The notes under the pieces: generated by a model | Databases searched by the model: none | The model's input: the letters and a program-made list of their open reading frames with translations, nothing else | What the model was told of the DNA's origin: nothing | NCBI GenBank assembly: GCA_032358255.1 | Contig: JAULBX010016637.1 | Span: 248,001-312,000 of the forward strand | Reading direction: 5' to 3' | DNA length: 64,000 nucleotides | Source: Heterotrichella gracilis | Taxonomy: Eukaryota; Sar; Xanthophyceae; Tribonematales; Xanthonemataceae | Part shown: piece after piece, positions 12,879 to 24,042 of the stretch | How the letters are laid out: each line of letters starts with the position of its first letter | Position numbering within the stretch: the stretch's first letter is position 1 | Translations under genes and position numbers: made by a program

Positions 12879-14094
12879 TGCCGGAAGGTTGGGTGCCTTG
12901 TCGGCCGATCGTGCCCCGTGTGTGGTGCCTAGGCGAGTTTCTTGCGGTTGCTGTGGCTGGAATATTGTGGCATGTTGGGCACAAGTTTAGTAAGCATGCG
13001 GGGGGTTTCCAACGTTGATGTCAAGGGCTGATCGCTGTCCTGTACCACCGCCCAATAGAAATAGAGGTCCAGTTTCATGTCACCTGGACTACCTAGCACT
13101 CCGGTGAACGCTTTGCTATCCCCTTCTGCATCGGCATCTCGCCATTTATTCTCTCGGTGCATTTTGAAATGGGCCACATTTATGTGAACCCTCTCTAAGG
13201 GTTTTTGTTTTATTGCAAAATCTTCGAATGCACAGACAGCAGGGAAAGTGGATTTTGCAAAGCACGTAAAACCTTTTACTAAAGGTCGCATGTCAGTGCA
13301 ATTGAGTTGGTGCAAGCCCATACGAAGTAGTAGACAGGAGGGGCATCATCATGCCTTCATGAGTCATCTTTGCAACACCAGTCAGCCTCAAGCAGTCAGT
13401 GCAATGTTGCACTGGCAAGACGGAAACTTTGGCGATAAGAAAGAATATGAAAAGCTGTTGTCAACGGAGGAATGTACAAATAAATTGGTATTACCAGTTG
13501 GGCAGTGGGTAGTAATCACACCCAACAGATTGGAAAGAAAACAACACAAACGCCAACAGCAACTTGGCACTGAGGAGCTGATTTGCTGTCCCTGTAGCAA
13601 TCCCTCCGGTCACCAGGGGAGTGTGCAATCCCACCACCTGGAGTATCTCAGGCTACGCGGTGCGCTTTTCTTGGGCTGGTGCCGGGTGGGACCCAGGGGT
13701 GAAATGTGGTGGCATTACGACCTGCAGCACCATTGGCCATCATTTAGTCACCACCAGTAACCTCCATGCATTCCATGCATTCAAAGTATAACATGGATTT
13801 TAATAAATTAAAAACCAAGAGGAAAGCATTTTATAAGACTTTAAATTTTAATTTTCGATCACGATTTATTGTTTGTTGTTCAGTGTCATAATTATACTAT
13901 TAAAAAATGTGCACGATATGCATACTATGGAAGTGCTGCAGACAGTATGGTTAGTCTCACATGCATCCCAGAGTGCGCAGAGTCACTACCAAGCATCGAG
14001 GGTGGATGAAAATGCCCGAGAGTGGATCAAATGCCAATACCCTCACTGCAAGCAGAGGTTGAACCTACCGAAGTGTGCCGGCCGCCTGTGCACC
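12879..14094. other. Intergenic region between two minus-strand genes
   Basis: The region holds the promoter side of the EEP gene and the 3' side of the coiled-coil gene. It becomes AT-rich near 13780-13900. Open frames at 13248-13760 are unsupported by splice context or any recognised motif. No gene is called. Confidence 0.45.
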
Positions 14095-17000
14095 CTAAAC
14101 CTTAAAACAGTTGGACCCACCAGGGTGTGGCTGTGCGCCGCTCACCGGCGCATTCTCCTTGTCATTCCTGGCGCCTGTATCCCGGTGGCCTGCCGGCACA
14201 ACCTGCACGCTCTTGGGCTTGGGCTGCATCACTGTCACCGCCGGCCTGCGTGGCACCGGATGGCCTTGGTGAGGCTGGCCAAAGCGCTTCTTAGGAGGCT
14301 GCTGCTGGCTGCAACTGAGCTTTGCTTCCGTGACGGGCAAGGCGGTGCTGCGGGGCTCCTCCACCTCCTACAATGGAATGAAATCAGTCAATATGAGTGA
14401 ATATGAAAATAAATTAGACTGAATAATATATTAATAAATAAAAAAATGAAATTGACGAGTAATAATGTGTTTCTTTGCACGCAATTGCGTTGGTTGAAAG
14501 AGTGGCAGGTGGAAAGAAACCCAGCCTCAGAGGATTGCTATTTCCCTTCATGAATCCCTACCTCAACAGTCTGCATTGTTGGCAAGCCACAGCCTATGTT
14601 GTAACTAGTGATCTGACCCATCAGGCCTGCATTTTCAACTGGGTAGCCCATACAGGTGGTGGCAGAGTTCTGCCAGGGCTGCTGCGCGCTTGTGGGACAG
14701 CTGCTGCATTGCCACTGCGCCAATGCTGGTGCGGGTGGGTACTGGTACGTAGGGGCTGCGAGGAGTGCTGGTGGGTGCACGCTGAGCTGGCCGCTCTGCT
14801 CCGCCTGTGCTGCTCCAGAGCTCTCAACGGGGGAATGCCATGAGTCATGAGGCTCCATTGCTGGGCGGCCTTCTGCAAGCATTACCATCAATGGATTAGG
14901 GGCAAGCAAGCGTGCACCAAGGGTGACTTCATTGACAGAGGTTTGGGCATGTGGCACCTGGAGGAGGATGAAGTAATGGAATGTGTGCGATTGGTCTCTG
15001 TGGGTGAACCCTAATCGGGCTTGATGGTACTTTTACCAGAATGCTTGTGGCTGAAGTTGAATAGCAGGGCAAAATTGCGCAATGCAGTGCATCAAAAGAT
15101 AACTTATAAGTACCCTTAAACCCTACCTGGATGGTCTGGCAAAGCACGATCAATGCAAGCCTTGCGCTGCATGCTTTGCAGCCGCCACGTCAGCCACACG
15201 CGCTCAACCATGCGCCTGTCAGCCCACCGGTTGGTCCAGGCAGTCACGGCTGATGTGAAGTGTTCCCTACTGGCCTTCCCTTGCCGGGGCGGTGCCTACA
15301 GCCATGCAGCGTGGGTCACTTTTGCCACTGACCTACAACTACAACTACAACACTGTTGAACGCTTCCAAGCCAAGCACCGGCTGATGAGCGTCACATACT
15401 CCTTTGAGGGCATGGCGCGTGCATATCATCCACTGGGTACTCTGCGCCTACATGAAATGATGCTACTATTCATTATCACACTAAACTCGCCTATTTTAAT
15501 TGTTATCATTTTATTGTAGTAAAATAAACCGTGATTAGGGGTTGTAAGCAAAAATGGTTTTGTCTGCATATTATTTAGCAACTGCACCGTGCTACCTGCC
15601 TGCAGCTCACCTGCCTACCCAGCTCAGCACTGGCATGGCGCCACGCACCAAAGGCCGCACGCAGGGTCCTGACATCATCCCAACCGGCGCCCACCATCCA
15701 AACCAGCTGCATTGCCAACCGCCTTTGTCGCACTTTCGCTGCCAAGGTGCTTGGCGTGCGGCGCAATGCCCACAGCTGCGCTTTGAGCACAATGACTGCC
15801 CACCGAGCAGGAGCAGCACTGTCCAGTGCGGCTGCCCTCCAACACAGCATGCAACACCTGCAAAGGTGGCAAACCCCTGCATCTGAGGAGGTGGCAAACC
15901 CTAAACCGTAACTGGAACATCTGAGGAAATAATATGTTATAAGCAAAACAGCATGGATCACCTGTGACGACGGCAAACCCTACACCCTAAACGGCAGCAG
16001 GAACATCTGACCAGATGATAAACCCTCGATGCTGTAGTTGAGATTCTTGTGCTACAGCTGATTACGGGCATTGAGCACCTGAGGAGATGGCCATCCGCCC
16101 TGTGCGCCATCCTCCCCACCACCCCACCAGCTGCCATTGCCCTGGAGCGCTGTGCCAACACATCATCGCCATCACTGTCACCAGCGAGCTGAGTTTGCAG
16201 GGCAAATATCCTCCAATGGCTGAAGTGCTTGCTGAGGAGGTGGAGGGTGTGGTGGGCAACCCTGTGGCTGAGCACTCGGTCAATATAGATGTTCCTGGCC
16301 TCGGTCCACAGGTCGTACTGCTCGTGGAAAGCCTCCTTGGCCTTTCGGGCCTGCGCTTTGCAGTAGGTCTGTGCAAGCAGTGCTTGGCGATCCTGCAAAA
16401 TGGAGTGGATGATTTTGGGGTGGCGCAGATTCACTGCAGGTGTCCATGGACCAAAAGGTGGCATGGCCCTGCACAATTCAACTGTGGCGCCACTTGCCAA
16501 ATGATTATCTCAGAACTACAAAAATTGCATGTTACCAGCACATGTTCGTATGACATCAAGACCTCGTTTGAGAGTAGAATTTTGAGCATTACCTGCAGCT
16601 GCTGCCTCTGCACGTCAGCTACCAATCGCAATGCTTCGTCTAGCTCTGCATAGTTCACTGCCTTCAGCTGCTCAACATGATGCTTCAACTCATCCCTGTT
16701 GACATCCACGCAATTTTGTACTAAATTACAGCAGAATTGAATCATGAACAGAGAACTTGCGATTTCTGAGATCTCGGAATCAGTGGTTCAATGTGATTTT
16801 ACAGTGACCCTGCAATTTTGGCTGTATAATACGGTGCCCTGGGATTGTGAAACAGGTGCTTCACTGTGCAACAGAATTTTTAGGTTATATAAGCATACCT
16901 TGTAGCCCGCAGCGCAGCAGCGTCATGCCTCAGCTGCTGCACTTTTTCCTTTTCCTGGCCCAGCTGGTGCTTGTCTTGCTGCAACTGCGCCACCAGCTGC

Positions 17001-19059
17001 GATTGCTCATTCAGCCTACACCCAGTAATAATTTGATCAATAGATAAACATGCATGCCACCTGCCTTTAACAGCATCTGCAGGAAGAAAAGGGGTTTACC
17101 CTCCTTGTTTACTATGTCCCCTAGTCACGCAGCATGTAGGTGGGGACTGGCAAGTAAGCAGTCGTTGCCGTAGTCACAACAACCTGTGTGCTCCGCTGGG
17201 ATGAATGCACCAGCAATGGCCAAGCGCTGTGCACTCCTGTCCTAGACAAGCCGCTGCCAAGTACAGCCCCCTAGGTAGTTGACCCAGTACCGCACCTTGA
17301 TTGCAGGAACTCGACCTCATCTTTCAGTGACGAGACCACTGTGTCTGTTCGAGAGCAGTGGAAGAATGCGCTCCCAGACGTGTCACCTCCATTCAGGGCC
17401 TGGAGCTCCATGTTTTGCAACGAGACTGCCCTGTGGCCAGCCTGAGCTTTTTGGAAGTCATCAACCAAGGTCGCAACCTGAACAATATTTGCGCTTATTT
17501 TTTAATAATATATTTATGTATTTATTTTTCTGATGCATCCTGTGCCTATTGGTCCGAGCATGCATCCTCCCTTTTTGTATGTCAATCACCATCAAGCCTT
17601 AACTGAAGCTTAAGGTAGCTACAGCAGTCCTTGCCTGCAAGCAGTTGTAGAGCCTGAAAAGAGGCAAGCGCACATCACCACGACAAAACGCTGCAAAACA
17701 AGCACAGTACCTGTGCCTCCCTCGCAGCAAGTATGCCAGCCAGCTCGCTCTGCTTCTTCAGCGTCGCATCCTTGTCTGCTTCAGAGCGCTGCAGGGACTG
17801 TTTCAGCTGGCTCAGCCTGCCCTCCCAGGCTGCACACGCCTCCTTGTGCGTGTGGCTGGTCAGCGTGGCATGCTCCTTTGCAGCTGCAACCTGTGCCCCC
17901 AGAAAGGTTGCCTTCTCCTGCAGTGGGCGTGGTGCCGCTATGGGTCTTGCTGTTTAGGGTTTTGGAAGGCCGGATTGGGGTTTCAGGGGTTTAGGGTTTG
18001 CCTTCTTCTCGAGTGTGTGTAGTACCCCTGTTCTTAGAGTATACGGTATATCACTGGGCTTGCGCGCAGTGTAAAGAAGGGTTCCTCAGCAAAACAGTTC
18101 TGCGGTGCGCACTGGGTGGACACTTACGAATAAACCCTAAACCCTTCTCACACCTGCCACTTCACGCTGACACTGTGCAGGCTGTCCACCCGCTGGCGCA
18201 GCTTGCCGCACTCCTTCTCCCTGATGTGCAGCTGGGATGCCAGCCGTTCTGCGTTGTACTTCAGGGCGCTGTGCTTGTCTTGCAGCTGGGAGAGGCTCCC
18301 TTGGCAGGCCCGCATCGCCTCCTGGAGCTGGCGAGCCTGGCGGACGAAGCCAGCCTGCGGAAGGGTATTCTTGCTAGGGTATGGCAGGGCACTGGCAGGT
18401 GAAGTTGGACTATTGGATGGCAAAGCCTTATAGGTGGGTTGAGGAGCACTAGAAAGGGATGGGCACTGGTGGAATGGCAAGAGTGGATGCCAGAGCACAA
18501 GCACTGGTGTTCGCAAAGCTTTTAGGGATAGTAGGCATTTTTTTAGGACAGAGCCTTTGTGGTTTAAAGGGAATAAAAGGGTGGTAGGACACTAGTGGAA
18601 CGGTACCAGTGGGGAATGCAGGTGACAGTGCATGCATATCGGTCTGTTCGAGAACTGCAGCCGACAGGTTCCGCTTCCAAACCACAAATAATACCTTCAT
18701 CTGCAGTTGCCTCCATCTGTGAAAACTCGAGGCAGTTGAGAGGATAATCTGCAGGGTTTCCTGCGCAGTCAACGCGGGAAGCGGGAGTGAGGATGGCAGC
18801 ACAGCTAGACATGCACAAGGTCTCTGTGCTTATGTAAGACTCTGCAAGCGATTAAACAGCACCTAGTACGGGTTCGCTGCATCTGGTGTACGGTGATTCA
18901 GTACAAACCCTATACCTGACCCTGCCCGGCATGGAGTGGAATGCCCTGTCGAGCAGGGTCCAGGCCAGTGCACACCTGTTCTTGCGTCAGCGTAGAGCAA
19001 GCTGTATATGAGCTGGGCGTGCAGCAGGCTGCTCCATCGTCTACTGAACCTTCTACCAT
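14095..19059 (-). CDS. Coiled-coil protein with Sfi1-like Trp repeats
   Basis: Exons on the minus strand: 19059-18976, 18760-18695, 18354-18154, 17917-17711, 17477-17296, 17015-16899, 16695-16593, 16392-16079, 15857-15611, 15295-15127, 14872-14562 and 14367-14095. They sum to about 757 residues with consistent phases. After a short N-terminus come long heptad regions (RQARQLQEAM, LSQLKQSLQRSEAD, LVAQLQQDKHQLGQEKEKV). The C-terminal half has spaced tryptophan modules (HFSHWRIFALQ, AFGAWRHAS, VWLTWRLQSMQRKA), resembling the centrin-binding repeats of Sfi1. One such module (FHRWRQLQ) is near the N-terminus. A centrosome, basal-body or cytoskeletal linker is the likely role, by inference. Uncertain points: whether exon 2 reads on into FVVWKRNLSAAV, a possible tiny exon near 17600-17655, and whether the last exon splices at 14150 instead of ending at TAG. 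Confidence 0.7.
15858..16090 (-). repeat. Exon-end copies with telomere-like spacers
   Basis: The exon ending at 16079 has the plus-strand sequence GCACCTGAGGAGATGG. Degenerate copies (CATCTGAGGAGGTGG, CATCTGAGGA, CATCTGACCAGATG) recur at about 15879, 15919 and 16003 in the following intron. They are separated by CAAACCCTAAACC and CAAACCCTACACCCTAAAC. Confidence 0.6.
17945..18148. repeat. Intron with inverted telomere-like ends
   Basis: The intron 18153-17918 of the coiled-coil gene has TTTAGGG (sense) 11 bases after its donor, read from the plus-strand AAACCCTAAACCC at about 18132-18145. Before its acceptor it has CCCTAAACCCC and AAAACCCTAAAC (plus-strand 17951-17998). It is the clearest single intron carrying both tracts in opposite orientation. 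Confidence 0.75.
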
Positions 19060-20033
19060 TCCGAAGTCGGCGGTTCCTGACATCACGTTGCTAGCACTAC
19101 TGACAACTAGCTACATCCAGTGTGTCGATCAACCGCTGCCATGGCCAGAAGATTAGGTTCGTCAACTGCCCCGTTGACGCTTTGATGCATATATACTTGC
19201 TGGTATGTTACATATTGAGCTTTGGATGGCTGAAAACTGGCCAGTGTTAATATTATTGCAATTGCTAACCGTCCGGAAGGCTGAGCCTTGGCCTCATAAT
19301 AATTGTCACCCCTTGCCTTGTTGGGCCTTCGTGCGCCACATTGCCTCCAATTACTCCAACCACCTGTGTGACCCTAGTACTGAAGCGAACTACGTTAGCA
19401 AAATCTATGAAAGGAACACCCCAGTGCCATACAACACGCTCTGGACTTTCAAGGACCAGAGGACAAAAAACGCACTAAGCAAGGGGGAATGGGAGTGGGA
19501 GTGGAGGAAACAGCCCCGCGTCAACCGCTCAAGTTCTAGTATACACATATGTCCAAGTGCCATGTCATACAGTTGTTCTTGGGAAGTAAGAAAACCAAAA
19601 TAGACTAGAATTTATGGACATCGATGGAACGTAGGACACTAAAATGAGATCACACACCACAGTAATTTAGTCGTACAACCGTTGGGCAACTAAATAGCGC
19701 TAGTAAATACAGGCAGCAGTACCCACTTGGAACTTATCTAATGAACAACCCCCCATATTCAACACCCTTAGAGCGTTCAATAGCCCTCCATGAGGATGGT
19801 AGACATATCCCTCGGCAATAGCTGGTTTGACCATGAAGCCATGTCAACAACACTAATGGCCTTGGCAATGCGCAATTACTGCACAACTTATTGTCAGAAA
19901 AACAGTCCAGACTGTACTTAGTCCACTTTAAAACACGCCCATTACTGTCATCCGCGGCAGCATTGGTGGCCAATCGCTTTCATCACCATGTGTTTATACA
20001 TCCATGTAGTAGAAGAACAGACGGGACTGCCAC
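19060..20033. other. Intergenic region
   Basis: The region is the promoter side of the coiled-coil gene and the 3' side of the kinase gene. Moderately AT-rich; short frames at 19205-19603 have no recognised motif. No gene is supported. Confidence 0.45.
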
Positions 20034-23000
20034 CTACTCTTCCGGTCCCCCGCGCAGCGCCACTGCCTCCATAGATAGATCAATGCGCCTGAGGACATGT
20101 GGCGAGCCCAGGTCCACCACGCGCAAAGGGTGCACCCTGTCCTTCTTGCCACGTGCGGCGCTGACCTCTGGCGGCAGGGTGAGCGCCTCGCCAATCACCT
20201 CCTCGATGGCCTGGCTGCGCTGCTTCAGCAGATTCTGCAGGCCAGGGGATCAAACATATTCTCTCATATTATTCTAAATTATATTTTACTTTATTATATG
20301 ATATTCAAATGATAGTTTGTTAATCTCACCCAGACGGTAGGTGTGCCTGGGAGTTGCGCACACAGGGCTGGGCGCAGCCTGGCATGGCCACGTTGTGAAT
20401 GCAGGGGGTCAAATGCACGCAGCAGCAGGAAACTCAGCTGTGCAAATGTGTTTCGACAGGGTCTAATATGCAGTAATGTTTGCAGATTATAACAGATTTT
20501 CATCCAACCAACCTGCCAGCCAAAACACCAGCGCAGCATTTTCTTGCGCCACAACACAACCCCCTGGCTGAAAGGCGAGAGCCCAAACCCCGGCCACCTG
20601 CTGTGCCCCCCCACCCCCACACATCCTCACCGTATCCACCCGGATGGCATTCGCCTTCTTCTCCAGCGCCGCCTGCTCCCGCTGGATGTCGTTGAGCGCC
20701 TGCTGGTGGCGCGCAGACAGGGGCAGGTTGTACCATGGGTGCTCCATGATCTGGCGGATGGTGATGCGCTGCTTGGGGTCGACCACAAAGATGCGGTCAA
20801 GGAGGTCGCGGCACTCGGGGGACAGCTGGGGACAATGGGGAAGCGCTCAATTGGGTAAACACCTACACCCTAAAACCCTAAAGTCCAACCCTAAACCCTA
20901 ATACAGGGTGACAAGTTTGAATGCTGGCAGGGCGACTGCAAAATGCCAATCACTCCATTGAGATCAACAGGTTTGGCATCGCCTGACCCACTTTTGCACA
21001 AGGGCACTAGATGTCAATGCTGCAACGCAAGGGGTCGGCTCAACCCAGTTGCAGCACATGTTGTGAGACATCAATAATTAGCCAAGAATACATGCATGCA
21101 CAAAAACTCCACTCCAATTATTTTATTGCACTGTGCATGGTGTTGGGTATGGTGCCTCACCCTGCCCACATTTTTCTTCATGTCTGGGCTCTCAAACCAC
21201 CTGCGCTCCATCTCCTGCATCCTGCACAGGGCACAAGGCAGACGGGGGTCACAAAACTGGGAGCAACACTAAAATCACGTGTACGTGCGCTTCAATGACA
21301 AGGTTTTGGTTAAGGAAGAGGGCAGAGTGAGAGCGATCCTGCCCCAGCCAACCTTGGACGGGGTCACTCCCCTTGAATAGGGTCACATTCGACACGTGCT
21401 GTAAGGGGGGTCCCGGACATGGATCTGTCACCAATTGGTGAATTGCACCAACGTGCCAATCTTTTGTATTTTCTTCAAGGACTTGCATAGAGATGAAAAT
21501 CAATTATGTGTCTGGGCTGGCACCGACAGATGCACGCGGTTTTGACTATTTATGTAGAATTTCGTGACCCAATAGCAGGCACTGGGTCTATTGAAACTCT
21601 GAATGACATCACACTGCCAGGACGGATTCAATTACAGTCCTTTGTAATTACAACAAATTTGTACAACCCCATCCAATCAAATTTCCTACCAAACTACACA
21701 ACTCACCACACTGACATCTCTGGCTCGTTTTCATAGCAGTACTTTGCGTCACATGTCTGATCGTCAAAGGGGAACGAGCCAAGCAGCATGACGCACAGCA
21801 GCACCCCGCTGGCCCACACATCCACCTCAGCGGGGTCGTATGCGCCATGATCGCCATTGCCCTTGATCAATTCCGGGGACATGTACACGGGGGTGCTGCG
21901 GCAAGGTAGGTGGTCAGCGGTGAGGGGAAGAAAAGGGACAAGTGAATTTGCCCATAAGCAGCAGTATTGGTGGACACACAGGGACTTAAGTGATTGTGAT
22001 AGTGATAGTCGCTCTAATGTATAATGATTGTAGAAGCCCGCGCAGTCTACAATTGTTGACTATTTAGATCAGTACACAAGCCCGGATAAAAGATCGGTTT
22101 TACAAAACACCAACAAGCAATTGCAATTGAACATCTGCTTGTTTTGATATTCAGACACAGCAAGCGTTGAATCAATTGTGAGTTGGTGCTGCGTTCTCAG
22201 GTGGCTTTGTAATGTATGGCACACAACACAAGCCACCAAGGGACGCATCTACCACCTCACAAATTATTTAACACTTGCTGTGGCAGACCATTATTTGAGG
22301 GATAAATCCAAACTTGCGTACTGATCTCACAAATGCAGACTGCGTAGGTTCAAGAAGTTCTGACATTGCTGATGGAGGGCATACAATAGCGTGTGGAGGA
22401 GAAAAGAGCGGCCCCAGAAACTAACAAGGCAATGAATGGTGAGCAATGTGCTGAGCTAAGCAAGTGCACTGGGGTATCTCTGGGTTAAACTGCTTGAAAT
22501 ATTAGTCAGCAGTTTACCAAAGCATGCATTTTAGTGTTCAATGAGATTTTGTGCAGCTTGCACCCCAGGTGCTGTCCGACTTGGTATCATGTAGTTACAA
22601 ACACCATGCATTGCTCACCCTTGCACCAGAAGCGACCCCCGGGACAGCTGCTTAGGGTCCCACGTCTTTGCAAACCCAAAGTCGCAGATCTTGATGCGGG
22701 GCGGGTCCGAGGTGTCAAGCAGTGTGTTGTCCAGCTTGAGGTCGCGGTGCGCCACAAAGTGCTGGTGGCAGTAGGCCACGGCAGGGATGAATTGCTGCAG
22801 CAGGAAAATGGTGTAAACCCTGGCAAAGGGTAAATTTATGGAACGACGTATTGCGACGCCAAGAGGCACATGCACAATCAATGATGCCGCATGTTCAATG
22901 ATATTTTGCTGTGGCACAGTCACACGGTGGCTGCCCTGTCAGCATACCGCAGCCACTGGCCAGGAGCAATCATGGTGCACTCCATGTTAACGCTGCTGCC

Positions 23001-24042
23001 ACTCAAATGTGTTGTTGTTTGCAATTTTGCATTGCAGATTTGCTGTGCGGCACAGTATACTATGTAGTCCACCGCTGCTCAAAGTCCATCACTGTACGTA
23101 CACATGTGCTGCAGCATGCGGCAAATCTACGTACAAAAAGTGCATCTCTTACCTTGTAGAAATATCTCGCTTCATCCTCTGTCAGGAACAGCCCTGTCTT
23201 CTGCGCGTGGTTGTACTGGTTGGCCACGTAGCTGGTGAGGTTGCCGCCCCCAGCAAACTCCATGACCAGCGCCAGGTGCGTGGGTGTCAGCAGCAGCTCA
23301 TCCACCCGCACCAGGCTCACTTGGGCCTCTGCAAGGCTGGACTGGATCTGCAATGGGTAGAAAACGGCGTCAACATCTTTCCAAGAATTCATGGAAGTCA
23401 AATGAGGAGATCGGTTCCGCCTCCAAAACCACTGGAGCTGGTAATGCGCATGTGTGCACCTGGAGAATAAATTATCAGCGTTGACCCCAACACAATGTAT
23501 TGCCAGGTGCATAAAGTAGACTGCATGGTAAGGCTGCAAGCCCATGGCCTGTGAAAAAGCGTAGCCCCAGTGCACGTGCTGTTAATACTTCCGCAGCTTG
23601 ATCCCACGGCATGTATGTGTGCGCCCAAACCATGAGCACCGTTGGGAATCGCAGCTAAACCATGCAGGGCCTGTTCTGCAAAATCTACCTGCACCTCCCG
23701 AATGAGGGAACTCCGGAAATCCTGGGGAATAGGGCGCGGAATGAGCTTGACTGCAAAGTTCTTGTCTGTCTTCAGTTCTCTGAACATCCACACCTCGCCA
23801 ACCAACCCCTTTCCCATCAGCTTTACTGCCTGGTGTGTGCCCTTGAGCTCAATCAGGGCCTCAGGAGTATTTTTCCTGGACGTGGCCAGATCTTTTGCCA
23901 CCTGCTGATTGAACCCGTACTCCTGTGCCACCATTTTTGCTTCCTTGTCACTTGTCTGAACTTTGGTTGCTGTACCATCCTGGGCTGCACCATGGGGGCC
24001 TGTATCTTGGCCTCTGTGGCAAACGCTGGAGCAGGCACCCAT
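20034..24042 (-). CDS. SnRK2-like Ser/Thr protein kinase
   Basis: Seven exons on the minus strand: 24042-23689, 23347-23153, 22794-22619, 21895-21707, 21221-21161, 20825-20631 and 20234-20034, giving 456 residues. The kinase domain is complete: glycine loop GKGLVG (77-82), AVKL with catalytic K99, HRDLKLDN (199-206), CDFG (D221), GTPVYMSPE (242-250) and [21 protein letters not shown]. The HEPWY-like end ([11 protein letters not shown]) and the overall pattern match plant SnRK2 kinases of osmotic and ABA signalling. The protein begins MGACSS, a myristoylation plus palmitoylation consensus, ahead of a 70-residue N-terminal extension; SnRK2s normally lack this, so membrane attachment is inferred. 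The tail is helical and Gln/Lys/Glu-rich and lacks an obvious acidic SnRK2 box. A CDPK- or CaMK-related assignment is the alternative. Confidence 0.88.
20862..20903. repeat. Telomere-like tract in kinase intron
   Basis: ACCCTAAAACCCTAAAG and AACCCTAAACCCTAA lie about 40 bases before the acceptor of the exon 20825-20631. Here the sense orientation is TTTAGGG, opposite to most acceptor-side tracts in this window. Confidence 0.7.

Noticed and set aside
13248-13760. 170-codon plus-strand frame as a gene
   Set aside because: No motif, no splice context and a composition unlike neighbouring exons; it spans the 3' flank of a minus-strand gene.
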